A DNA stretch of 21,786 nt, taken from positions 1-21,786 of the forward strand of contig QGUP01000003.1 in NCBI GenBank assembly GCA_003242505.1, given 5' to 3'. How positions within the stretch are numbered: position 1 is the first letter of the stretch; each line of letters starts with the position of its first letter. The DNA is from Bacillota bacterium (lineage in GTDB: Bacteria > Bacillota > Sulfobacillia > Symbiobacteriales > ZC4RG38). This document shows, in pieces, positions 13,928 through 20,726 of the stretch. Both the position numbers and the translations under genes were made by a program. Under the pieces are notes generated by a model. That model searched no databases, was not told the DNA's origin, and saw only the letters and a list, made by a program, of their open reading frames with translations.

Positions 13928-15397
13928 ATGCCCATTGACCTCAGCAGCGTCAACCCCAACCTGCTGATCATCCTGCCCCCCGGGGTGCTGGCGGCCTTTG
14001 CCCTGGTGGTGCTGGTCCTGGACCTCTATTCCCAGGAGAAGCGGTGGCTGGCGGGGCTCAGCCTGGTCGGGGTGCTCCTCTCCCTCGTCGCCCTCTGGTT
14101 TGCCTCCCGGCCGGGGGCGGTGCCCCCCGGGGACTACTTCGGGCGGATGGTCACCGCGGACCCCTTCACCTTCTACATGGTGGCGGTGCTCCTGGTGGCC
14201 GCCGCGCTGGTCATCCTCCTGTCCATGGACTGGGTGCCCCGGCGGCTGCCCAAGGTCCAGGTGGAGTACTACGAGCTGGTGCTCTTCGCCACCCTGGGCA
14301 TGATGTTCATGGCCGCCTCCCGGGACATCACCCTCATCTACCTGGGGCTGGAGCTCTCCAGCCAGGCCTCCTACATCCTGGCCGGGCTTCTGCGGAATGA
14401 CCCCCGGTCCAACGAGGCCGCGCTGAAGTACTTCCTCAACGGCGCCCTGGCCTCCGCGGTCCTCCTCTTCGGCATCTCCATCCTCTATGGCCTCACCGGC
14501 ACCACCTACCTGCCGGAGATGCTGGTGGCCCTGGGGCAGGCGCCCCTGCCCCTCCTGGTGACCGCGATGGTCTTTGTCATCGCCGGCTTCGGCTTCAAGG
14601 TGGCCGCGGCCCCCTTCCACCTCTGGGCCCCGGACGCCTACGAGGGCGCGCCCACCCCGGTGACCGGCTTCTTCTCCATGGCCCCGAAGGCCGCGGCCTG
14701 GGCGGCGGTGCTCCGGGTCTTCCTCGAGGGCCTGACCATCCCCCACGTCATGGACAAGTGGTCGGTGCTCTGGGCGGTCCTCAGCGCCTCCTCCATGCTC
14801 ATCGGCAACCTGACGGCGCTGTGGCAGACCAACGTCAAGCGGATGATGGCCTACTCCTCCATCTCCCACGCCGGGTACATCCTGGTGGGGGTGGCGGCGG
14901 CGGCCCGGGCTCCCGACGTCGGTGCCGGGGCGGTGCTCTTCTACCTCCTCGGCTACATCGTCACCAACGCCGGCATCTGGGCGGCCCTGGTGGCCCTGGA
15001 GAACCAGGGCGAGGGGACCGAGATGGCCGACTTCCGGGGCCTCGCTCAGCGGAACCCGGTCCTGGCCTGGTCGCTCCTCTTCCTCTTCGTCTCCCTCATC
15101 GGCATCCCGCCCACCGTGGGCTTCTTTGGGAAGTTCTTCCTCTTCCGGGCCGGGGTGCAGGCCGGCTACGTCTGGCTGGCGGTCCTGATGGCCATCAACA
15201 GCGCCATCTCCGTCGGCTACTACTACGCCGTGGTCCGGAACATGTTCTTCGAGAAGACCCAGAAGCCCCGGCTGGAACTGGGGTCCAGCCTCCAGGCGGT
15301 GGTGGCCCTCAGCGTGCTGGCGGTGCTGGTGGTGGGCCTGGGCTCCAGCCCGGTGATCCAGTACGCGGAGGCGGCCCTGGGGCTCCTGGGCCGGTGA
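13928..15397 (+). CDS. nuoN: NADH-quinone oxidoreductase subunit N
   Basis: MrpD-like antiporter subunit nearest the quinone module, 489 residues. Proton-path residues are visible: E142 in YLGLELSSQASYILAG and K224 in GFGFKVAAAPFHLWAPDAYE. The later segments AYSSISHAGYILVG and PPTVGFFGKFFLF fit the family. ATG 13928 lies three bases after nuoM with GGGAGG at a good distance. It is the last gene of the nuo locus and is followed by a short tandem repeat and a strong bidirectional terminator shared with the convergent alaX gene. Confidence 0.97.
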   Translation: MPIDLSSVNPNLLIILPPGVLAAFALVVLVLDLYSQEKRWLAGLSLVGVLLSLVALWFASRPGAVPPGDYFGRMVTADPFTFYMVAVLLVAAALVILLSMDWVPRRLPKVQVEYYELVLFATLGMMFMAASRDITLIYLGLELSSQASYILAGLLRNDPRSNEAALKYFLNGALASAVLLFGISILYGLTGTTYLPEMLVALGQAPLPLLVTAMVFVIAGFGFKVAAAPFHLWAPDAYEGAPTPVTGFFSMAPKAAAWAAVLRVFLEGLTIPHVMDKWSVLWAVLSASSMLIGNLTALWQTNVKRMMAYSSISHAGYILVGVAAAARAPDVGAGAVLFYLLGYIVTNAGIWAALVALENQGEGTEMADFRGLAQRNPVLAWSLLFLFVSLIGIPPTVGFFGKFFLFRAGVQAGYVWLAVLMAINSAISVGYYYAVVRNMFFEKTQKPRLELGSSLQAVVALSVLAVLVVGLGSSPVIQYAEAALGLLGR

Positions 15398-15403
15398 GGG
15401 CCG

Positions 15404-15438
15404 GCCGGTATCTCCCCTCCCGCCGGTATCTCCCCTCC
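15404..15438 (+). repeat. two-copy 18-bp tandem repeat after nuoN
   Basis: GCCGGTATCTCCCCTCC occurs at 15404-15420 and 15422-15438, a period of 18 bases, in the short untranslated stretch between the nuoN stop and the terminator. Confidence 0.75.
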
Positions 15439-15447
15439 AGTACAAAG

Positions 15448-15478
15448 GGACCGGCACCCCCATGGGTGCCGGTCCTTT
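15448..15478 (+). terminator. bidirectional intrinsic terminator between nuoN and alaX
   Basis: GGACCGGCACCC (15448-15459) pairs perfectly with GGGTGCCGGTCC (15464-15475) around a CCAT loop. TTT follows on the plus strand and, read from the other side, CTTTGT follows on the minus strand. It sits between convergent genes and can serve both. Confidence 0.85.
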
Positions 15479-15577
15479 GGTGCATTCCTTCCCTCTGCCC
15501 CGCAGGAGGCCGGTGGCGGCGCTCCGGGGTCACTGGCTCTCCGGCCCGGTCCGGCAGGTCACCCCGGGCCACGTCCC

Positions 15578-16798
15578 TCACACCTCGGGCGCCTGTAGCC
15601 CTTCTGCCACCCGGGCCAGGGCCAGGTCCAGGGCGGCGGCCAGGCCCTCGGGGCGGCTGCCGGCGCCCTGGGCCACGAGGGGCGAGCCGCCCCCCTTGCC
15701 CTCGATGAGGGGCAGGACCTGCCGGAGGATCGCCCCCATGTCCAGGCGGAGGTCGGCGCTCCGGGCGAAGAAGAGCTGGGGCAGCGCCCCCCGGGTGCCC
15801 AGGAGGGCTACCGCCCGGGGGTGCGCGGCCACCCTGGCGGCCAGGGCCCGCACCTCCTCCCCGGGCCGGCCGCCGAAGATCTGGGTCACCACCCGGACCC
15901 CGGCCACCACCCGGGCCCCGGCCAGAAGCTCCCGAGCCTCCACCTCCAGGAGCTGATCCTGGGCGTCCCGGAGTTGCCGGCGCAGCCGCAGGGTCTCCTC
16001 CCGGAGCCGTTCCACCGCGACAGGCAGGTCCGGCACCCCGAGGCTGAGGGACCGGGCCAGTTCCCGGGTCATCCGGTCGAGGCGCTGGTAGTCCCGGAGG
16101 GCCCGGCCCCCGGCCAGGAAGGTGAGCCGGATTCCCTTCTTGTACCGCTCCCAGGCCTTTACCTTGATGAGGCCCAGCCGGCCGGTGCTGGCCACGTGGG
16201 TGCCGCCGCAGGCGGAGAAGTCGAAGTCGCCGATCTCCACGATCCGCACCGGGCCCGTCACCGCCGGCGGCTTCCGGAGGGGGAACCGGGCCATGGCCGC
16301 CTCCGGGTTCTCGGCCCAGTGGACCCGGACCGGCCGGTCCTCCCGGACGATCTGGTTGGCCAGGGCCTCGGCGGCCTCCACCTGCTCCGGGGTCAGGGCT
16401 TCCATGTCGAGGTCGATGGTGGTCGCCTCGGCCCCCAGGTGGAACCCAACGGTCTCGGCCTGGAAGAGCCTGACGAAAACCTGGGAGAGGAGGTGCTGGG
16501 CCGTGTGCTGCTCCATATGGTCGAGCCGCCGGTCCCAGTCCACCTCCCCGGCGACCTCCCCGGCCAGGGGGCTGTCCACCCGGTGGAGGATGGCCCCGGT
16601 GGCCTCGTCCTCCACGACCTCCAGCACCCGGCGGCCGCCCAGCCGCCCGGTGTCGTGGGGCTGGCCGCCCCCGGTGGGGTAGAAGGCCGTCCGGTCCAGG
16701 ATCACCTCGTACCCGTCCCCGGCCGGGCGGCAGGCCAGGACCCGGGCGGTGAAGGTCTTCAGATAGGCGTCCCGGTGATAGAGCCGCAGGGTCTGCAA
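15578..16798 (-). CDS. alaX: alanyl-tRNA editing protein (AlaX, long form with DHHA1 domain)
   Basis: A free-standing editing factor that hydrolyses tRNA-Ala mischarged with serine or glycine. The 406-residue protein has an AlaRS-like beta-barrel start (FYPTGGGQPHDTG), then the zinc-binding editing site: H98 and H102 in HMEQHTAQHLLSQ, and C197 and H201 in ACGGTHVAST. GFHLGAEATTIDLD lies between. A helical region follows, and the C-terminal ~100 residues resemble DHHA1 (GKGGGSPLVAQGAG). It lacks the aminoacylation and anticodon domains of AlaRS, so it is not alaS. TTG 16798 is chosen because GGGAGATGAG lies upstream and the protein then starts MQTLRLYHRDAYL, as the family does. It is convergent with nuoN and divergent from the next gene. 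Confidence 0.93.
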   Translation of the reverse strand: MQTLRLYHRDAYLKTFTARVLACRPAGDGYEVILDRTAFYPTGGGQPHDTGRLGGRRVLEVVEDEATGAILHRVDSPLAGEVAGEVDWDRRLDHMEQHTAQHLLSQVFVRLFQAETVGFHLGAEATTIDLDMEALTPEQVEAAEALANQIVREDRPVRVHWAENPEAAMARFPLRKPPAVTGPVRIVEIGDFDFSACGGTHVASTGRLGLIKVKAWERYKKGIRLTFLAGGRALRDYQRLDRMTRELARSLSLGVPDLPVAVERLREETLRLRRQLRDAQDQLLEVEARELLAGARVVAGVRVVTQIFGGRPGEEVRALAARVAAHPRAVALLGTRGALPQLFFARSADLRLDMGAILRQVLPLIEGKGGGSPLVAQGAGSRPEGLAAALDLALARVAEGLQAPEV

Positions 16799-17078
16799 GG
16801 CGTTCTCATCTCCCGTGCTGCCCGTGCTGGGTCTGCCCCGGGGGCGGCGGCACTCCCCCGGCGCCTGAGTGGGGGATTCGTCTCCGGCGCTCCAACCCCT
16901 GCTGCCCGGGGGTGGCCCCGCCACCCGGGACTCCGGGGGCTCCCGGCCTGCCCCGGGGCCCCCGCGGGGGCGTCGGCCGGCGCCGGGGGACGTTGGCCCC
17001 CGCCCGGGCGCGGCAGCCGGCGCCGGCCTCGATTAACCGGGACAGCGGGGACATAGCCTGGGACGGGAGGTGGCAGCG
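16799..17078. other. divergent intergenic region, no gene seen
   Basis: About 280 very GC-rich bases between the alaX start and the 17079 gene. It contains a hairpin at 16838-16861 (CCGGGGG with CCCCCGG, 10-base loop) that would lie in the alaX leader. No convincing promoter hexamers were found for either direction; ATTAACC at about 17032 is the only AT-richer patch. No T-box or other known leader motif was recognised. Confidence 0.5.
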
Positions 17079-17669
17079 GTGTACCCCTTGCCCGGCTGGG
17101 GGCCTGGGTGGGGCCGGTTCGACGGAGGGAGCGAAGAAGGGGCCCCGGCGTCCCCGGGGGGAGGGAGGGGGCCGGAGGCAGGGCTGGCAGAACTCCTCCG
17201 CCGGCTGGAGGTGGTGACCGAACTGCTGCTGGCCCTGCAGGCGGACCTCCGGCGGCTGGCGGAACCGGCGCCGGGGGCGGGAGGGGCTGCCTTGCCGGCG
17301 GGAACGGCCCTGGCCAGCCCGCCGGGGTCCCCCCGGGTTCCGGAGCCCCCCGCGGGACCCGCCCGGGATCCGGCTCTGCCCGGGGGGTCCGCCCCGGCTT
17401 GCCGAGGGGCTCCGCCGCCCCTCTTCCGGCAGAGCCGGGACGGCCGGTGGGGCTCGGTCACCTACCGGCAGCCCGCCCCGGTGCCCCCCGAAGGCGCCCG
17501 GGCCTGGCCGGAGCCGGAAGGGCCCGGCTGGGCGGTGGCCGGCGCGCCGCCGGCCTGGTTCCGCCTCTCCGACCAGCAGCCCGGCTGCCCCGGGTTCCGG
17601 CCCCGCTGTCCGGAGTCCCGGCCCGGCTGCTCCTGGCCGCCGCCCCCGGCCGAAAACCCCAGATCCTGA
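17079..17669 (+). CDS. Pro/Gly-rich protein of unknown function, upstream of sfsA
   Basis: I do not recognise this protein. GTG 17079 has GGGAGG eight bases upstream (GTG 17070 in the same frame overlaps that SD). The 196 residues are mostly low complexity and rich in Pro, Gly, Ala and Arg. The exception is one amphipathic, Leu-rich helix at about residues 38-65 (LAELLRRLEVVTELLLALQA), which could form a coiled coil or bind a partner. There is no signal peptide or membrane span. The stop lies directly before the sfsA SD, as expected for a two-gene operon. The codon content cannot rule out a chance open frame in GC-rich DNA, so its reality rests on the SD and on the tight junction. Confidence 0.5.
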   Translation: MYPLPGWGPGWGRFDGGSEEGAPASPGGGRGPEAGLAELLRRLEVVTELLLALQADLRRLAEPAPGAGGAALPAGTALASPPGSPRVPEPPAGPARDPALPGGSAPACRGAPPPLFRQSRDGRWGSVTYRQPAPVPPEGARAWPEPEGPGWAVAGAPPAWFRLSDQQPGCPGFRPRCPESRPGCSWPPPPAENPRS

Positions 17670-17686
17670 CAGGAGGCCGACGGCAA

Positions 17687-18385
17687 ATGTCCACCCTGGT
17701 TCCAGCTGTTTTTCTCCAGCGCCTCCACCGGTTTGGCGCCCAGGTGCGGGTGGGCGACCGGGAGCTTTACGTCCACGTCCCGGACCCGGGACGTCTGCTG
17801 GAGCTTCTCTATCCAGGCAACACGGTCCTGGTGGACCTCAGCCCCCGGCCCGGCGGGCGCACCGCCGGCCGGGTCCTCTTTGCCTGGGCGGGGGAGCGAT
17901 GGGTGAGCGTCGACGCCCAGGTGCCGACCCGGGTGCTGGCCCGGCTCCTCAAGGAGCGGCGGCTTGCGCCCTTTGCGTCCTACACCGTGGTGCAGCCGGA
18001 GGTGACCTACGGGGAGAGCCGCCTGGACTTTCTCCTCCGGGACTCGGTGGACGGGGCCCCGGACTGCCTGGTGGAGGTGAAATCCGTCACCCTGGTGCAG
18101 GAGGGGGTCGGCCTCTTTCCCGACGCGCCGACGACCCGGGGGGTCCGCCACCTGCGGGAGTTGCGCCGGGCGGTGGCGGAGGACGGCTACCGGGCCGCGG
18201 TCATCTTCCTGGTCCAGCGGGAGGATGTCCGGGTGGTGCGCCCCTTCGAGGCGAACGACCCGGCCTTCGCCGCTGCCCTCCGGGAGGCGGCCAGGGCCGG
18301 CGTTGGCCTCCACGCCTATCGGTGCCGGGTCGACCCGCCCCGGGTGGAGGTCCTGGCGGACGACCCCCTCCCGGTGGAATGGTGA
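17687..18385 (+). CDS. sfsA: SfsA family protein (sugar fermentation stimulation protein homologue)
   Basis: A 232-residue member of the SfsA family, which combines an N-terminal OB-like domain with a C-terminal PD-(D/E)xK nuclease-like domain; its cellular role is unsettled, with DNA binding and gene regulation reported in E. coli. The nuclease-like core is intact: D114 in SRLDFLL, then E130 and K132 in CLVEVKSVTLV. The diagnostic GLFPDAPTTRGVRHLREL follows. The N-terminal HVPDPGRLLELLYPG is also typical. ATG 17687 has AGGAGG ten bases upstream; the frame is open further upstream but that part overlaps the preceding gene and has no family similarity. Confidence 0.95.
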   Translation: MSTLVPAVFLQRLHRFGAQVRVGDRELYVHVPDPGRLLELLYPGNTVLVDLSPRPGGRTAGRVLFAWAGERWVSVDAQVPTRVLARLLKERRLAPFASYTVVQPEVTYGESRLDFLLRDSVDGAPDCLVEVKSVTLVQEGVGLFPDAPTTRGVRHLRELRRAVAEDGYRAAVIFLVQREDVRVVRPFEANDPAFAAALREAARAGVGLHAYRCRVDPPRVEVLADDPLPVEW

Positions 18386-18497
18386 CCATCGAACCTTTTC
18401 CCCCGGGGCCCCGTTTCAGCCAATGAGCGATTCTACCACGGCGCAGTCAGGGTGTCTCTCGGCGCCCGGCGCGCGGACAGGGTGGAGGCGAGAGACC

Positions 18498-18947
18498 GTG
18501 TGCCGAAGGGGTCACCGCCGGGGGCGGCAGTACGTCTCACTGCGGACGGCGATGGACGACCGGGTGCGGGAGCGGACCGGTCTGGACGAGGTGAGCCTCC
18601 GGCGGCTCCGCCGGGCGCTCATGGCCCGGTTCAGGGCGGTGCCGTACCCGGTCCGGCGCCGGTTGCTCGAGGACGGTCCCTGCAGCCGGCTTCACTTTCT
18701 GAACACGGTGCTGAAGGCGAGCCTGCCAGAGGCCCAGTGGAGGGCCTGGCTCCGATCCATCGAGCACTCCGAGCAGGACCTCACGGAGATGGCCCGGGGC
18801 GAATACCCCATCTCCCCCCATCTGATCCGGCTGTACAGCGCTCTCTTTGGCATCAAGGTGGACTTTCTGCTGCTCGGCCATCCGCCCACGGTGGAGCCCC
18901 GGGGCGTTCCCATCGACCTCTGGCCGGCGACGGGGACCACCCGGTAG
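18498..18947 (+). CDS. small protein with XRE-like C-terminus
   Basis: Not a recognised family. The last third contains EMARGEYPISPHLIRLYSAL followed by FGIKVDFLLLG, which looks like the final helices of an XRE helix-turn-helix (the position where the 3177 regulator has LARALNVSVAFLLGE). The preceding region is basic and helical (VSLRRLRRALMARFRAVPYP) and lacks a clear first half of the HTH, so the fold may be degenerate or variant. GTG 18498 is preferred because GGTGGAGG lies about nine bases upstream. ATG 18552 (no SD) and ATG 18423 (no SD) are in-frame alternatives. It is followed by a 14-bp hairpin. It may bind DNA; no target is suggested by context. Confidence 0.6.
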   Translation: MCRRGHRRGRQYVSLRTAMDDRVRERTGLDEVSLRRLRRALMARFRAVPYPVRRRLLEDGPCSRLHFLNTVLKASLPEAQWRAWLRSIEHSEQDLTEMARGEYPISPHLIRLYSALFGIKVDFLLLGHPPTVEPRGVPIDLWPATGTTR

Positions 18948-18968
18948 CCGCTATCCCCTGGATGCCGA

Positions 18969-19000
18969 TGCGCCGCCGCGCCCACGGGCGCGGCGGCGCA
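18969..19000 (+). terminator. strong stem-loop before the sirtuin gene
   Basis: TGCGCCGCCGCGCC (18969-18982) and GGCGCGGCGGCGCA (18987-19000) form a perfect 14-bp stem with a CACG loop, starting ~20 bases after the upstream stop. The tail (AAGCCGTTTCC) has only a short T run. Likely a terminator of the sfsA-side unit. Confidence 0.6.
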
Positions 19001-19086
19001 AAGCCGTTTCCGGCAGGGGTTGGCTGAGGTCCTGCCGAATACCGGGGCAGAGGCCAGCACCATCCATCGATAAGGGGGGGCTAGGG

Positions 19087-19866
19087 ATGGCTCCGGAGTT
19101 GCAGCAACAGATCGAGGAACTCGCTGCCGCACTGCGCCAGAGCCGGCGCACCGTCGTGCTCACCGGCGCCGGGGCCAGCACCGAGGCCGGCCTGCCGGAC
19201 TGGCGGGGGCCGGCGGGCATCTGGAAGCAGTGGAACCCCGCCCAGATCGCCTCTCTCAGCGCCATGCGGAAGCACCCGGTGGACTTCTACCAGTTCTACC
19301 GGTACCGCCTGGCCACCCTGCGGGGGGCGAGGCCCGGGCCGGTGCACCGGGCCCTGGCGGCTCTGGAGCGGGCCGGGTACGTCCACTGCATCATCACCCA
19401 GAACATCGACCGGCTGCACCAGGCCGCGGGCTCCCGGGAGGTGGTGGAGGTCCACGGCAACCTGGACCGGGCCCACTGCGTCGAGTGCGGGGCCGAGTAT
19501 CCCCCCACCGCTCTGGAGGTGGAGGTCCAGACCGAGGCGGACATCCCCCGGTGCCGGCGGTGCGGGGGCCTCCTGAAGCCCGGGATCGTCCTCTTCGAGG
19601 AGCCCCTGCCGGAGGAGGCTATCAGCCGGGCCTTTGCCGAAGCCCGCCAGGCCAACGTCTTCCTGGTGGTGGGCTCGTCCCTCGAAGTGGGCCCCGTCAA
19701 CCTGACGCCCCGGGTGGCGGTCGACCACGGGGCCCGGCTGGGGATCCTGAACCTCTCGCCCACCTACATCGATTCCCTGGCCACCTGGGTGATCCGGGAG
19801 AAGGCCGGACCGGTCCTCCTCGCGGTGGCCCGGGAACTGGGCGTCGAGGTCGCACCTGGGTCCTGA
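19087..19866 (+). CDS. cobB: Sir2-family NAD-dependent protein deacylase
   Basis: A sirtuin that removes acyl groups from lysines using NAD, producing nicotinamide and O-acyl-ADP-ribose. The 259-residue protein has the NAD-binding motifs TGAGASTEAGLPDWRG and TQNIDRLHQAAGS, the catalytic His at H123 in VEVHGN, and a structural zinc site with C131, C134, C156 and C159 (two CxxC pairs). GSSLEVGPVN and GILNLSPT complete the Rossmann domain. ATG 19087 has AAGGGGGG about eight bases upstream. In many bacteria this enzyme controls acetyl-CoA synthetase, but no such gene is in view. It is monocistronic between two terminator-like elements. Confidence 0.95.
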   Translation: MAPELQQQIEELAAALRQSRRTVVLTGAGASTEAGLPDWRGPAGIWKQWNPAQIASLSAMRKHPVDFYQFYRYRLATLRGARPGPVHRALAALERAGYVHCIITQNIDRLHQAAGSREVVEVHGNLDRAHCVECGAEYPPTALEVEVQTEADIPRCRRCGGLLKPGIVLFEEPLPEEAISRAFAEARQANVFLVVGSSLEVGPVNLTPRVAVDHGARLGILNLSPTYIDSLATWVIREKAGPVLLAVARELGVEVAPGS

Positions 19867-19928
19867 ACCCTGCGGCTCTCAAACTGTGAGGCCATGAATC
19901 GCACCGCCTTCAGGCCGTGTGCTCCTGA

Positions 19929-19975
19929 ACCGTGGGACCGGCGGTCGTTCCCGTGGGCCCACGGTCCTATTTTTT
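19929..19975 (+). terminator. intrinsic terminator after cobB
   Basis: ACCGTGGG (19929-19936) can pair with CCCACGGT (19958-19965); alternative pairings inside the 21-base loop are possible. CCTATTTTTT follows, the longest T run after a stem in the window. Confidence 0.7.
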
Positions 19976-20064
19976 ACCTTCTGGGGGTCGGAGGGTTCCC
20001 GGGTCGTCCGGTCGAGCGTGAGGGAGCCTGTTACGTGCAACCGGCCCACACAGGGTGTGCAAGA

Positions 20065-20112
20065 TACCCATATCTAGTGTACAATCCCGCTCAGAGCCCC
20101 TACATATAGTGG
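20065..20112 (+). promoter_or_regulatory. pair of NrdR-box-like operators with the nrdR promoter
   Basis: TACCCATATCTAGTGT (20065-20080) and CCCCTACATATAGTGG (20097-20112) each keep the core of the NrdR box (A-x-ATxTAGTG). They start 32 bases apart, the three-turn spacing usual for NrdR. A -10 box TACAAT (20080-20085) overlaps the end of the first site; the -35 candidate GTGCAA (20057-20062) is weak. Repression of nrdR-nrdJ by NrdR at high dATP is the expected outcome. The remaining bases of the 19867-20218 gap hold the cobB terminator and the repeats before nrdR; no gene was seen. Confidence 0.75.
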
Positions 20113-20172
20113 CTCGGTCAGGGTGAGGGGCCCGGGAATCCGGCAGTGGCGGGGGAACCGGTCCGGGGCCCG

Positions 20173-20211
20173 TCCCCGGCCAATCTACCTCTCCCCGGCC
20201 AATCTAGAGGT
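20173..20211 (+). repeat. 15-bp direct repeat and SD-pairing segment before nrdR
   Basis: TCCCCGGCCAATCTA occurs at 20173-20187 and 20192-20206, a period of 19 bases. Between and after them, ACCTCT (20187-20192) is complementary to AGAGGT (20206-20211), which is part of the nrdR SD. A short hairpin could therefore hide the ribosome site. Confidence 0.55.
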
Positions 20212-20218
20212 GAGGGCG

Positions 20219-20701
20219 ATGCGGTGCCCCTTCTGCGGCGGCGAGAGCAAGGTCCTGGAATCCCGCCCTGTCGACGAAGGTATGGCCACCCGCCGCCGGC
20301 GGGAGTGCCTGGCCTGCGGCCGGCGGTTCACCACCATGGAGCGGGTGGAAGAGGCGCCCCTGGTGGTGGTGAAGAAGGACGGCCGGCGGGAGGCCTTCGA
20401 CCGGAACAAGATCCTGGCAGGGGTGCTCAAGGCCTGCGAGAAGCGGCCGGTCCGGATCGAGGACCTGGAACGGCTGGTGATGGAGGTGGAGGCGGAACTC
20501 CGGGAGGGGATGGAGCGGGAGGTGCCCTCCTCCCGGATCGGGGAGCTGGTGATGGAGCGGCTCCGGCACCTGGACGGCGTCGCGTACGTCCGCTTCGCCT
20601 CCGTCTACCGCCAGTTCAAGGACGTCAAGGAGTTCCGGGAGCAACTGGAACGGCTCCTGAGGGCTGAGGAGACCGGGACCCCGCCCCCGGAGACCCGGTG
20701 A
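20219..20701 (+). CDS. nrdR: transcriptional repressor NrdR
   Basis: Nucleotide-sensing repressor of ribonucleotide reductase genes. The 160-residue protein has the N-terminal zinc ribbon with C3, C6, C30 and C33 (MRCPFCGGESKVLESR and RRRECLACGRRFTTMER). It continues into an ATP-cone from about residue 47 (VVVKKDGRREAFDRNKI), which binds ATP or dATP, and the closing VAYVRFASVYRQFKDVKEF. ATG 20219 with AGAGGTGAGG upstream is the clear start because the zinc ribbon begins at the next residues. It is followed 25 bases later by nrdJ, its expected target, and preceded by two NrdR-box-like sites. Confidence 0.97.
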   Translation: MRCPFCGGESKVLESRPVDEGMATRRRRECLACGRRFTTMERVEEAPLVVVKKDGRREAFDRNKILAGVLKACEKRPVRIEDLERLVMEVEAELREGMEREVPSSRIGELVMERLRHLDGVAYVRFASVYRQFKDVKEFREQLERLLRAEETGTPPPETR

Positions 20702-20726
20702 CCGAAAGAGGGAAGGTGAGGGGCCT

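Noticed and set aside
15404..15438. Start of a CRISPR array
   Set aside because: Only two adjacent copies with a one-base gap and no spacers or cas genes.
12371..15463. Very long open frame on the minus strand opposite nuoM and nuoN (about 1030 codons)
   Set aside because: It is rich in Gly, Asp, Glu, His and Arg with no domain, and lies fully antisense to two well-conserved membrane proteins; such shadows are expected in GC-rich DNA.
16799..16924. N-terminal extension of AlaX to an upstream in-frame start
   Set aside because: The extra 42 residues are low complexity and the TTG at 16798 has a good SD and a family-like N-terminus.
16799..17078. T-box or amino-acid-responsive leader upstream of alaX
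   Set aside because: No T-box sequence or specifier-stem pattern was found; only a short GC hairpin is present.
17108..17686. Long N-terminal extension of SfsA
   Set aside because: The upstream part is Arg/Gly/Pro-rich with no similarity, and ATG 17687 has a perfect AGGAGG.
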